Below, in pieces: positions 1 to 8,823 of a stretch of DNA of 42,203 bases (position 1 is its first letter; every line of letters starts with the position of its first letter). Source of the stretch: Mailhella sp. (GTDB lineage: Bacteria; Desulfobacterota; Desulfovibrionia; Desulfovibrionales; Desulfovibrionaceae). The notes beneath the pieces were generated by a model. That model searched no databases and had not been told where the DNA came from. It was given only the letters and a program-made list of their open reading frames with translations. The stretch is from assembly GCA_017408905.1 (NCBI GenBank), contig JAFQTU010000064.1, positions 1 to 42,203 of the forward strand. Direction: 5' to 3'. The translations under genes were made by a program, and so were the position numbers.

Positions 1-61
1 AGGAAGGAAGGAAGCTATTCATAGCAATTCCTGTTTCGAAACACTTCACTTCTCTATCCAT
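1..61 (-). CDS. Possible start of a further minus-strand gene, cut by the window edge
   Basis: On the minus strand an ATG at 61-59 opens a frame that stays free of stops to the left edge (20 codons). An AGAGGA-like ribosome site lies about 7 bases before it (complement of 69-74). It follows the 86-residue gene by 26 bases on the same strand, so it could be the next gene of the arg transcript. The piece is far too short to recognise a family, and its AT-rich composition differs from the genes around it. A chance open frame is a fair alternative. Confidence 0.3.
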   Translation of the reverse strand, partial: MDREVKCFETGIAMNSFLPS

Positions 62-87
62 AAACTTTTCCTCTCAAATTCATTTCA

Positions 88-348
88 TCAATAGAAGAAG
101 CGTTCGCCTTCGGCCGTGATCTCGATATCCTGCGTGATATGGTCGAGGATGCGGCAGTAGCCGTAGTTCAGCCACTCGTCCAGCGTGTCGAGCATATCGG
201 AGCGGGAACAGCCCTCCTCTTCCGCACGGGCCATGAGCCCGGGGAAGAAGCCCGCTGGCAGGGGGCGCGGAGCACAGCTCACGGCCTTGCGCAGAAGGTG
301 GCGGGTCTCCTCGGGCGTTGCCGGGACGCGCTTCTTCTTTTCCGCCAT
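88..348 (-). CDS. Small hypothetical protein (86 aa) following argH
   Basis: I do not recognise this family. The protein starts with a basic stretch (MAEKKKR), has a mixed, largely helical-looking middle and ends in an acidic, aromatic tail (GERFFY). There is no signal peptide, membrane segment or cysteine motif; the two cysteines in the first half and one later do not form a recognisable metal site. Its ATG lies 3 bases beyond the argH stop, so it is almost certainly co-transcribed and possibly translationally coupled. Coding status is supported by the GC-rich third positions and the tight spacing. A role in arginine metabolism is only suggested by position. Confidence 0.7.
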   Translation of the reverse strand: MAEKKKRVPATPEETRHLLRKAVSCAPRPLPAGFFPGLMARAEEEGCSRSDMLDTLDEWLNYGYCRILDHITQDIEITAEGERFFY

Positions 349-351
349 GCC

Positions 352-1737
352 TTAGTCCTTGTCGCCGAGCCAGAGCTTGATGTTCTCGAGCTGGCGGGCC
401 ACGGAAAGCGGGCCGGTGCCGCCGGGAACATTGCGGCGGGCCACGGCGGTATCGTAGTCGAGGGCTACGAACACGTCTTCCTCGATGAGTTCGCTCAGGC
501 CGCGCAGTTCTTCAAGGCTCAGGTCTTCGAGGCCGCAGCCCTTTTCTTCGGCAAGGGCCACGGAGCGACCGGAAACGTGATGCGCTTCGCGGAAGGGCAT
601 ACCCTTGGTCACAAGGTAGTCGGCCAGTTCGGTAGCGTTGAGGAAGCCGGAAGCAAGGGCCTTGCGCATACGTTCGGGGCGGAAGGTGATGCCTTCGAGC
701 ATATCGGCCATCAGGGAAAGGGAGTGGCGCACCGTGGAATCCGTGTCGATGAAGGAGATCTTGTCTTCCTGCATATCGCGGTTGTAGGTGAGCGGGATGC
801 CCTTCAGGATGGTCATCAGGTTCATCAGGTTGCCGTAGGTGCGGCCGGTCTTGCCGCGCATGATCTCGGCCACGTCGGGGTTCTTCTTCTGGGGCATGAT
901 GGAAGAGCCGGTGGAATGCTTGTCGGAAAGCGTGACGAAGCCGAACATGGGGTTGGCCCACCAGATGATCTCTTCGCAGAAGCGGGAAAGGTGGTTCATG
1001 GTGGTCACGCCGCAGAACAGGGCCTCGAGGGCGAAGTCACGGTCGCCCACGGCGTCCATGCTGTTGTCGAAAATGCCGTACATGCCCAGCTCTTCGGCCA
1101 CCATCTCGGGCTTGAGGGGGTAGGTAGTACCGGCAAGAGCGGCGGCGCCGAGGGGGCTCACGCGCACGCGCTTCTCGCAGTCGGCCATGCGTTCGGCATC
1201 GCGCTTCAGCATCCATGCGTAGGAGAGCAGGTGATGGGCAAGGCTCACGGGCTGGGCGGGCTGCATATGGGTACAGCCGGGCAGGAGCACGTCCTTATGT
1301 TCTTCGGCGCGCTTCACGAACATGCGCACGAGGGCGCGGGTGAGGCGTATCCATTCGCGGAGCTGGTCGGAAGCGAAGAGGCGGAAATCGAGGCAGACCT
1401 GATCGTTGCGGCTGCGGCCGGTGTGCAGTTTCTTGCCCACGTCGCCCACGATCTGGGTGAGGCGGGTCTCGATGTTCATGTGCACGTCTTCAAGATCCTG
1501 ACGCCACGGGAACACGCCGTCTTCGATCTCCTTCTTCACCTGATCGAGGCCGGAGCGCAGGGTCTCGGCTTCTTCACGGCTTATGATGCCCTGTTCACCC
1601 AGCATGCGGGCATGGGCTTTGGAACCGGCGATGTCCTGTGCATAGAGGACACTGTCGAAGGAAATGGATTCCGTATAGGCTTCAACGGCAAGGCTGGTGC
1701 TTTCTTTGAAGCGGCCGCCCCAGGGCTTTTCGGACAT
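352..1737 (-). CDS. argH: Argininosuccinate lyase
   Basis: Splits argininosuccinate into arginine and fumarate, the last step of arginine synthesis in the cytoplasm. The 461-residue length is typical. The fumarase/aspartase superfamily signature [12 protein letters not shown] lies near residues 275-287 and carries the catalytic serine loop; the family start ([10 protein letters not shown]) and the TGRSRNDQ motif are also present. An in-frame ATG at 1848 would add 37 residues, but that extension reads through an intrinsic terminator and is unlike the family, so I chose the ATG at 1737, which has a GGGAG site upstream. The gene follows argG on the same strand, about 110 bases away, with the terminator between them. 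Confidence 0.96.
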   Translation of the reverse strand: MSEKPWGGRFKESTSLAVEAYTESISFDSVLYAQDIAGSKAHARMLGEQGIISREEAETLRSGLDQVKKEIEDGVFPWRQDLEDVHMNIETRLTQIVGDVGKKLHTGRSRNDQVCLDFRLFASDQLREWIRLTRALVRMFVKRAEEHKDVLLPGCTHMQPAQPVSLAHHLLSYAWMLKRDAERMADCEKRVRVSPLGAAALAGTTYPLKPEMVAEELGMYGIFDNSMDAVGDRDFALEALFCGVTTMNHLSRFCEEIIWWANPMFGFVTLSDKHSTGSSIMPQKKNPDVAEIMRGKTGRTYGNLMNLMTILKGIPLTYNRDMQEDKISFIDTDSTVRHSLSLMADMLEGITFRPERMRKALASGFLNATELADYLVTKGMPFREAHHVSGRSVALAEEKGCGLEDLSLEELRGLSELIEEDVFVALDYDTAVARRNVPGGTGPLSVARQLENIKLWLGDKD

Positions 1738-1790
1738 GGGAGACTCCCGAAAATGGATGGATTGGGTGGAAAGGAGGCCGGATTTCCGGC

Positions 1791-1834
1791 GGAAAAGAAA
1801 AAGCGAGGGAACAGGCCTGGGCCCGCCCCCTCGC
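1791..1834 (-). terminator. Intrinsic terminator between argG and argH
   Basis: Read on the minus strand, a 7-bp stem (GCGAGGG with CCCTCGC, 1834-1828 and 1809-1803) encloses a GC-rich loop and is followed at once by TTTTTCTTTT (1802-1793). It sits 14 bases after the argG stop and about 55 bases before the argH start. This is either partial termination that lowers argH relative to argG, or an attenuator. Confidence 0.75.
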
Positions 1835-1847
1835 GGAAGTTCAGGCA

Positions 1848-3062
<1,215 letters not shown>

Positions 3063-3228
3063 GCTGAGACCTCACAGGCGCGGGGATGCGCCCTTTTAGA
3101 AAGTTGCCCGCACAAGGCGGAAATAGAAAGGCCGTGTTGCGGCCGGATTACTCGTTCGAAGCCCCGGGCCAGGGCCGGGCCTGCACCGATGCGGAAAAAG
3201 GCAAAAACCAGTCCGGCGGCGAACCTTT

Positions 3229-3257
3229 CTTTTAAAAAGATTCGCGGCCTTTGTAAA
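3229..3257 (-). promoter_or_regulatory. Candidate promoter for argG
   Basis: On the minus strand TTTACA (complement of 3252-3257) is followed by a 17-base spacer and TAAAAG (complement of 3229-3234). The -35 matches sigma-70 consensus at 5 of 6 positions, but the -10 is weak. It lies just after the tRNA-Lys terminator and about 170 bases before argG, where a promoter is needed. Confidence 0.35.
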
Positions 3258-3281
3258 GCCCTGCGAGAGCCCCTTGCCCGG

Positions 3282-3312
3282 AAAACAAAAAAGCCCCCTG
3301 CGTACAGGGGGC
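3282..3312 (-). terminator. Intrinsic terminator of tRNA-Lys
   Basis: On the minus strand an 8-bp stem (GCCCCCTG with CAGGGGGC, 3312-3305 and 3300-3293) with a four-base loop is followed by TTTTTTGTTTT. It starts 11 bases after the tRNA CCA end and separates the tRNA from argG. Confidence 0.9.
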
Positions 3313-3323
3313 ATGTCGGCGGC

Positions 3324-3399
<76 letters not shown>

Positions 3400-3420
3400 A
3401 GCGCATTCAACGCGGATTTG

Positions 3421-3449
3421 TTATTAGCGCTCAAATTCACACTCGTCAA
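3421..3449 (-). promoter_or_regulatory. Promoter of tRNA-Lys
   Basis: On the minus strand TTGACG (complement of 3444-3449), a 17-base spacer and TAATAA (complement of 3421-3426) make a near-consensus sigma-70 promoter. The -10 element ends about 22 bases before the mature tRNA 5' end, as expected for a tRNA gene. Confidence 0.75.
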
Positions 3450-3492
3450 GAAAAATTTTGCCTTTTTTTCAAAAAAAGTTTAGTTTCCCCCT

Positions 3493-5553
3493 ATGAAAAG
3501 AGTATTTCACGCCCTTGCCTGCCTCTGCCTTCTGGCGGCCTTTTTCTGCACCCTCCCCGGCGCAGGCCCGGCGTTTGCGGCCCAGGCCCTGCCCTACCGC
3601 TTCCACACCGAATGGTACAAGCTTTCCGCCGTGGACGGCAGGGAGCTCTCCCCGCCCGTGGGCGAAAACTGCGCCATGGCCGTGCTCTGGCTTCTGCCGG
3701 AAGAAGGCTACTACACCTATTCCCATGAACCCGGGGACGAGGGTATGCCCCTCAAGGTAACGGCCCTTGCCGAAGGAACGGCCCTGCACGCCGATATCCT
3801 TCAGATCCAGTACCCCGCAGGCTCGGAATCCCGTTCCGGGAACAGCGTTACGCATCACCTGCACGGCAAGGCCCCCGTCTTCCTCATTTTCAAGAAATGC
3901 CCGGATCGCGCCGTCACCCTCAAGGTCTCCCTGCTGGCCTGTTCGGCCAAGCACTGCTTCCCCGTGAGCGAGACCCTGCTCCTGCCCGCGCCCCCGGCCG
4001 AACTGCCCAACGCCGCCCAGATGCCGTGGTTCTCCCAGCTCAAGGACAGCCGGAACGCGCCCTGCACGCACGGCACTTCCGTTCTGGAGACCCTGAATCC
4101 TTCCAAGGCCGCCGCGCCTGCCCCCGCCCCGCTCATCGACCCGGCCGAACCTGCGCCCTCGCTCCGTTCCGACGGGCATACTCTGCTCCTGCCCGACGCG
4201 CATACCTCGGTCTTCCAGAAAAAGAGCTTGCGGCCCAGCTCCCCCGCCCTTGCGGCGGCCGCCCCTTCCTCCGCCTCCTATGCCTTCGCTCCCCTTGAAC
4301 TGGACGGGACCTTCAAGGTGGACGGATGGGCGCGCGCCGTGGGCATAGGCCTGCTGGCCGGCCTGCTGCTGAACTTCATGCCCTGCGTCCTGCCCGTGCT
4401 CACCATGAAGTTCTCCGTGCTCCTCGGCATGGACTGCTCCGAGAAGGAGCGCCGCCGCCACATCCGCGAGCACACCATATTCTTCGCGGCGGGCGTGGTG
4501 CTCTGGTTCACCCTGCTTGCCGTGCTCTCCGGCCTGACAGGCATGCTCTGGGGCCAGCTCTTCCAGAGCGCCGAAGTCATCTTCTTCATGCTGCTCATCG
4601 TCTTCTCGATGGCGCTTTCCATGTTCGATGTCTTCCACCTGCCCGTGCTCGACCTCCAGCCGGGCCACAGTTCCTCGCCGCGTATGCAGGCCTTCAGCAC
4701 CGGCATGTTCACCACCCTGCTTGCCACGCCATGCAGCGGCCCTCTGCTCGGCGGCGTGCTGGCATGGGGCATGACCAAGCCCCTGCCCGTGCTGATGACC
4801 GTGTTCGGCTCCACCGGCCTCGGCATGGCCCTGCCCTACGTGGCCATCGCCGTCTTCCCCGGTCTGGTGCGCTTCCTGCCGCGCCCGGGCGCGTGGCTGG
4901 CCACGCTGGAACGCGTGCTCGGCCTCCTGCTCATGGGCACGGCCATCTACCTCTTCTCCCTGCTTCCTACCGACCTGCACGTGAAGACGCTCATCACCCT
5001 GCTCGTGGCCGCCACGTCCGCATGGATATGGGGGCGCTGGGGAAGCCTTCGCGGCTCCATCACGCGGCGTATGTTCCTCGGCTCCTTTGCCGTGGGCGCC
5101 ATTGCCCTGAGCACCTTCTGGGCCTTCCTGCCGCCCCAGCAGGAAACCGTGCCGTGGGCGCCCTTCTCGGAAGCGCAGTTCCGGGCCGACCTTGGCAAGC
5201 AGGCCATGATCGTGGAATTCACGGCCGACTGGTGCCCCACCTGCAAGGTGCTGGAGCGCACCACGCTGGCCGCCCCCAACCTCCTGCCCATACTCGACCA
5301 GTATTCGGTGAAGGCCGTGAAGGTGGATATGACGCAGAAGAGCGACGACCACGACCGACTGCTCAAGTCCCTGAACAGCGCCAGCATCCCCATGCTGGCC
5401 ATCTTCCCGGAAGGCGAAGGGGCTTCACAACCTGTCATCCTGCGTGATATCTATACCGTCACCGATCTCCACCTCGCCCTGCGCCAGGCCAAGATACCGC
5501 ATAAGCGCATGGTCGAGATGCTCTACCCCGTAAAACTGCTCAGTCAGCCCTGA
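3493..5553 (+). CDS. DsbD/ScsB-family thiol:disulfide interchange protein
   Basis: An inner-membrane reductase that carries electrons from cytoplasmic thioredoxin to periplasmic disulfide partners. The 686-residue chain has a signal peptide (1-30), a periplasmic N-terminal domain with a cysteine pair in ACSAKHCFP near residues 149-155, an Ala/Pro-rich linker, a CcdA-like membrane domain of about eight helices, and a C-terminal thioredoxin fold with WCPTCK (Cys581, Cys584). The membrane domain keeps its reactive cysteines in MPCVLP (Cys298) and TPCSGP (Cys414), so all three redox pairs of DsbD are present. The N-terminal domain looks closer to ScsB than to E. coli DsbD. I see no clear ribosome site before the ATG; the upstream bases are a T-run and A-run palindrome. 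It is followed at 50 bases by a small acidic gene. Confidence 0.9.
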   Translation: MKRVFHALACLCLLAAFFCTLPGAGPAFAAQALPYRFHTEWYKLSAVDGRELSPPVGENCAMAVLWLLPEEGYYTYSHEPGDEGMPLKVTALAEGTALHADILQIQYPAGSESRSGNSVTHHLHGKAPVFLIFKKCPDRAVTLKVSLLACSAKHCFPVSETLLLPAPPAELPNAAQMPWFSQLKDSRNAPCTHGTSVLETLNPSKAAAPAPAPLIDPAEPAPSLRSDGHTLLLPDAHTSVFQKKSLRPSSPALAAAAPSSASYAFAPLELDGTFKVDGWARAVGIGLLAGLLLNFMPCVLPVLTMKFSVLLGMDCSEKERRRHIREHTIFFAAGVVLWFTLLAVLSGLTGMLWGQLFQSAEVIFFMLLIVFSMALSMFDVFHLPVLDLQPGHSSSPRMQAFSTGMFTTLLATPCSGPLLGGVLAWGMTKPLPVLMTVFGSTGLGMALPYVAIAVFPGLVRFLPRPGAWLATLERVLGLLLMGTAIYLFSLLPTDLHVKTLITLLVAATSAWIWGRWGSLRGSITRRMFLGSFAVGAIALSTFWAFLPPQQETVPWAPFSEAQFRADLGKQAMIVEFTADWCPTCKVLERTTLAAPNLLPILDQYSVKAVKVDMTQKSDDHDRLLKSLNSASIPMLAIFPEGEGASQPVILRDIYTVTDLHLALRQAKIPHKRMVEMLYPVKLLSQP

Positions 5554-5602
5554 ACGACAACGCCTGCACCTCAGGCTCAAACACCGCAAAAAAGGTAACG
5601 AC

Positions 5603-5953
5603 ATGAAATCCGTCAAGACCCTGCCCGAATTCGCCGCCATTTCCGAACTCGAGATCAACGCCGCCCTCGACGCCTACGACGACGCCATGGAAGAAGAGCA
5701 CAGCAGCTGCGGCGGCTGTGAAGCCAGTGAAGAGAATCCCACCAATCCCGTGGTGGCCGAGGTGTTCCGCCTCATCACCGCCTACACCGACCGCATGAAC
5801 GAACTCGTCGTGCTCGAAAAGGAACAGAACAAGGAGATATCCGAATCCTTCCTTGCCGACCTGCTCTCCTTCGAGGCCGAAGCCCCCATCGAACGCATCG
5901 CCTTCGACTTCGTGGCCGACGCCGTGTTCGACGAGGGCGAGGACGAGGAATAA
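5603..5953 (+). CDS. Small acidic hypothetical protein with a CGGC motif
   Basis: This is a 116-residue, strongly acidic protein of unknown family. A short SSCGGCEASEE stretch near residues 34-44 gives one CxxC pair, and there is an acidic tail (DEGEDEE). There is no signal peptide or membrane segment, so it is probably cytoplasmic. A GG-containing ribosome site lies before the ATG. It follows the DsbD-like gene by 50 bases on the same strand and ends at a strong terminator, so the two probably share a transcript. The CxxC next to a thiol-redox gene is suggestive, but a redox or metal-binding role is not shown. Confidence 0.75.
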   Translation: MKSVKTLPEFAAISELEINAALDAYDDAMEEEHSSCGGCEASEENPTNPVVAEVFRLITAYTDRMNELVVLEKEQNKEISESFLADLLSFEAEAPIERIAFDFVADAVFDEGEDEE

Positions 5954-5978
5954 TCCTCCTCCCCCAGTGACGCAGAAA

Positions 5979-6013
5979 GCCGCCCCGGTCTTCGGACTGC
6001 GGGCGGCTTTTTT
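5979..6013 (+). terminator. Intrinsic terminator after the DsbD-like operon
   Basis: GCCGCCC (5979-5985) pairs with GGGCGGC (6001-6007) around a UUCG-containing inner hairpin, followed by six T. It closes the plus-strand pair 3493-5953, facing the convergent dehydrogenase gene. Confidence 0.9.
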
Positions 6014-6020
6014 GCGCATG

Positions 6021-6047
6021 AAAAAGGGAGGAGCGCCTGCCCCTCCC
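6021..6047 (-). terminator. Intrinsic terminator of the 2-hydroxyacid dehydrogenase gene
   Basis: On the minus strand GGGAGG and CCTCCC (6047-6042 and 6031-6026) form a stem followed by TTTTT (6025-6021). It lies about 40 bases beyond the stop codon of the gene at 6086-7066. Confidence 0.65.
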
Positions 6048-6085
6048 TTCAAGTCGCACTTTAAAAACGCGAGAAAATCCTGCTG

Positions 6086-7066
6086 TTACGCCTGCTTCAG
6101 ATACGCCTTGTTCACCACGTTCTGCGGCTCTCCCCTGCGCCATGCGTCGATGTTCGCCAGCGTGATCTTCACGATATTGCCGCGCGCGCCGTCCGTGGCC
6201 CAGGCGATATGGGGCGTGATGATGGTATTGGGGGCGCTGAGGAGCGGGTCGTCCTCGCGCGGGGGTTCCTGCTCCAGCACGTCCACGCCGAAGCCGGCAA
6301 GGTGGCCGCTCTTCAGGGCTTCGGCGGCGTCATGGCTGTTCACCACAGGGCCACGCGCCGTATTGATGAGCAGGGATCCGGGCTTCATCATGGCAAGGGT
6401 CTCGGCGCAGACGAGGCCGCGGGTATCGTCCGTCAGGGGGCAGTGCAGGGAAATGACATCAGAACGGCGGAACAGCTCTTCTCTGCTCACGAACTCGAAA
6501 GGCTCGTAGCCGGGCTTGTCCATGGGGCGGCGGGCGCAGGCGATGACGTTCATCTTGAAGGCGTGGCCTATTTCCGCCACACGCTGGCCGAGGTTGCCGA
6601 AGCCGAAAATGCCGAGGGTCTTGCCGGTGAGCTCCATCTGCGGCTTGAGCCAGTAGCAGAAGTCGCCTCGGCGGTTCCATTCGCCGTCCACCACGCTGGC
6701 ATGGTGCAGGCTGGTGCGGCGGCAGAGCTCAAGGATGAGCGCGAACACGTGCTGGGCCACGGAATCCGTTCCGTAGGCAGGCGTGTTGCACACCGGGATG
6801 CCGCGCTTGCCTGCGGCCTCGTGATCCACGATATTCGTGCCTGCGGCCGTAACGGCGATGAGCTTGACATCCGGGAGCTGGGCCAGCTCCTTCTCGCCGA
6901 TGACCACCTTATTGGTGATGAGGATATCGGCCCCGGCGGAACGCTCCACGGTCTTGTCGGCAGGGGTGCGCTCCCAGCATTCCCATTCGGCGAATGCGCT
7001 CAGGGGCTCCCACGGGGAACCGTTGCCAAGTTCAAGGGAATATCCGTCCAGAACGACTATTTTCAT
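6086..7066 (-). CDS. D-2-hydroxyacid dehydrogenase (glycerate dehydrogenase-like)
   Basis: NAD(P)-dependent oxidoreductase of the D-isomer-specific 2-hydroxyacid family, interconverting a 2-oxo acid and a D-2-hydroxy acid in the cytoplasm. The 326 residues fit the family. The nucleotide-binding loop GFGNLGQ lies near residues 152-158; the catalytic Arg is in NTARGPVV, the Glu in EQEPP and the His in TPHIAWAT. The TPHIAWAT form and overall pattern point to hydroxypyruvate reductase/glycerate dehydrogenase, but substrate cannot be fixed by sequence alone. An upstream in-frame ATG at 7207 would add 47 unrelated residues and run into the divergent promoter; the ATG at 7066 has a GAGGAG ribosome site. 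The gene is monocistronic. Confidence 0.9.
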   Translation of the reverse strand: MKIVVLDGYSLELGNGSPWEPLSAFAEWECWERTPADKTVERSAGADILITNKVVIGEKELAQLPDVKLIAVTAAGTNIVDHEAAGKRGIPVCNTPAYGTDSVAQHVFALILELCRRTSLHHASVVDGEWNRRGDFCYWLKPQMELTGKTLGIFGFGNLGQRVAEIGHAFKMNVIACARRPMDKPGYEPFEFVSREELFRRSDVISLHCPLTDDTRGLVCAETLAMMKPGSLLINTARGPVVNSHDAAEALKSGHLAGFGVDVLEQEPPREDDPLLSAPNTIITPHIAWATDGARGNIVKITLANIDAWRRGEPQNVVNKAYLKQA

Positions 7067-7160
7067 GGTCACTCTCCTCGTTAGCAGTATTATCCTGCTT
7101 TTGCCACAGCATGGGCCGGGCCGCAAGCCCCCGCAGGAGAACAGGCAGGAACTGAGGGAC

Positions 7161-7189
7161 TTGCGCACGCCGCTCCCCTGTTCTATACT
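7161..7189 (+). promoter_or_regulatory. Promoter of the DUF815 ATPase gene
   Basis: TTGCGC (7161-7166), a 17-base spacer and TATACT (7184-7189) form a good sigma-70 promoter 28 bases before the chosen start codon, in the gap between divergent genes. Confidence 0.65.
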
Positions 7190-7217
7190 CCGCCAAAATC
7201 TTTCCAAGGGGATGCCT

Positions 7218-8396
7218 ATGCCCTCCGCCAGCCTTCAGCTCCGCAGTCTCGTGGTCTTCCGCAGTCTGCTCAACGACCCTGTCCTCTCCCGCCTCGGCAG
7301 GCTCCTCGACGCCGACTGCGCCGACACCCGCGCCTGCGTGGACGCGTGGTGCGACTTCGCGGCCGCACTCTTCGCCAAGTCCGACGACCTCAGCGCCTAC
7401 CTGCTCGACCTCCTGCTGGAAGACGAGAACATCTATATGCGCCAGAGCTGCGGCGCGTCGCCCGTTTCGCCCTTCCTTGCGGCCTGCCTTGAAAACGAGC
7501 TTGCCTTCCTGCAGGAACTCAGCCGCTTCGACGGTTCGGCCATCCGCTCCGCCCTCGATTACGACGGCTTCCTGCCCCAGTGGAAGACCAGCGAACTCGA
7601 CTTCGCCGCCGCCTACCGCGAACGCATCGCCACCATACACCAGCGCGGCTACGGCATCTTCGCCCAGTACCGTATGTTCACCGTGCAGGACGGCCGCATC
7701 GTGCCCGTGAAGCACCCCGACCTTCAGCGTCTTTCCCAGCTCCCCGGCTACGAACGCGAACGCGCCAAGGTCATCGCCAATACCGAGGCCCTGCTCAGCG
7801 GCCAGCCCGCCAACAACGTCCTGCTCTATGGCGACGCAGGCACGGGCAAGAGCAGTACGGTGAAGGCCGTGGTGAACGAATTCCACGAGCGCGGCCTGCG
7901 CCTTATCGAAGTCAAGAAGAACCAGCTCTACCAGATCCCGGACATCATAGAGGCTCTGGGCAACAACCCGCTGAAATTCATACTTTTCATTGACGATCTG
8001 AGCTTCACCAGCAACGACGGGGACTTTGCCGCCCTTAAAGCGATACTTGAAGGAAGCGTGAACGGCCAGCGCGGCAACCTTGTGGTCTATGCCACCAGCA
8101 ACCGCCGCCACCTCATCAAGGAGAACTGGGAAGACCGCTCGGGAAGCGACCTGCACGAAAACGACACACGGCAGGAACTCATGTCGCTCTCGGCGCGCTT
8201 CGGCCTCACCGTGACCTTCTCGCGCCCGGACAAGGACCTCTACCTCGACATCGTACACAGGCTGGCCGAACAGTACGGTATCGACATCCCTGCCGCCCAG
8301 CTCGACGTGCGCGCCGAAGCCCATGCCATACGCAACGGCGGCCGCAGTCCCCGCGTGGCCAAGCAGTTCATCGAACTCACCAAATCCGGCATCTGA
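7218..8396 (+). CDS. AAA+-type ATPase of the DUF815 family
   Basis: A 392-residue P-loop ATPase whose cellular role is unknown. The Walker A loop GDAGTGKSS is at residues 205-213 and Walker B (LFIDDL) has Asp259-Asp260; a sensor-like YATSNRRH motif follows, then a basic region with an ENWEDR segment typical of DUF815 proteins. The N-terminal 200 residues are helical and family-specific. There is no signal or membrane segment, so it is cytoplasmic. Two in-frame ATGs compete: the one at 7218 is 6 bases past an AAGGGG site, whereas that at 7212 touches it, so I chose 7218. A lipoprotein gene follows 17 bases downstream, probably in the same transcript. Confidence 0.88.
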   Translation: MPSASLQLRSLVVFRSLLNDPVLSRLGRLLDADCADTRACVDAWCDFAAALFAKSDDLSAYLLDLLLEDENIYMRQSCGASPVSPFLAACLENELAFLQELSRFDGSAIRSALDYDGFLPQWKTSELDFAAAYRERIATIHQRGYGIFAQYRMFTVQDGRIVPVKHPDLQRLSQLPGYERERAKVIANTEALLSGQPANNVLLYGDAGTGKSSTVKAVVNEFHERGLRLIEVKKNQLYQIPDIIEALGNNPLKFILFIDDLSFTSNDGDFAALKAILEGSVNGQRGNLVVYATSNRRHLIKENWEDRSGSDLHENDTRQELMSLSARFGLTVTFSRPDKDLYLDIVHRLAEQYGIDIPAAQLDVRAEAHAIRNGGRSPRVAKQFIELTKSGI

Positions 8397-8413
8397 CGCC
8401 ACGGGAACAGCCT

Positions 8414-8743
8414 ATGAAAACACTTCGCCTGCCCGCCGCCCTGGCCCTTTCCCTCCTGCTTGCGGCCTGCACGACCACCAGCAAGACCAGCGTGACCGCC
8501 TACGACGGCGAGGGAAACCCCGTCGCTTCCTCCACGTCCTCCAGCCATACCAACCATGCGGTCGATGCTATGGCCAAGGCCGGCAAAACCGTGAAGGACG
8601 GTGCTGTGGCCGGATACGAATGGACCAGGGACAAGACGGTCAAGGGCTATACATGGGTGAAGGACAATATGGCGAACGGCAAGGACGCCGAGCCCGTTCA
8701 GGATTCCTCCGCCGTGCCGGAAGCCCAGCCTTCGGCCCAGTAG
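8414..8743 (+). CDS. Small lipoprotein
   Basis: A 109-residue exported lipoprotein of unknown function. The signal peptide ends in a lipobox LLAAC with Cys19 as the lipidation site; the next residues are Thr, so outer-membrane sorting is more likely than inner-membrane retention. The mature part is Ser/Thr-rich, then has two similar segments (KTVKDGAVAGYEWTRD and KTVKGYTWVKDNM, about residues 58-88), and ends in a Pro/Ala/Gln tail. Such repeats resemble short amphipathic stalks, but this is an impression only. It follows the DUF815 gene by 17 bases and ends at a bidirectional terminator. Confidence 0.8.
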   Translation: MKTLRLPAALALSLLLAACTTTSKTSVTAYDGEGNPVASSTSSSHTNHAVDAMAKAGKTVKDGAVAGYEWTRDKTVKGYTWVKDNMANGKDAEPVQDSSAVPEAQPSAQ

Positions 8744-8766
8744 CCGCCCCCTCTCTTACCTAAAGG

Positions 8767-8801
8767 AAACGCCGCTCATCGTAAGGATGGACGGCGTTTT
8801 T
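8767..8801 (+). terminator. Bidirectional intrinsic terminator between convergent genes
   Basis: AACGCCG (8768-8774) pairs with CGGCGTT (8792-8798), with an inner CATC/GATG helix, followed by a T-run on the plus strand. On the minus strand the same hairpin is followed by TTTCCTTT, so it can also end the convergent GTPase gene. Confidence 0.85.
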
Positions 8802-8823
8802 CTTATCCTGCCGAAAACGGGGT

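Noticed and set aside
33-42. Palindrome GTTTCGAAAC near the left edge
   Set aside because: A single 10-base palindrome with no second copy or promoter context is expected by chance.
8323-8763. A 146-codon frame overlapping the lipoprotein gene
   Set aside because: The alternative frame at 8414 has a signal peptide, lipobox and proper spacing; this one has neither ribosome site nor domain.
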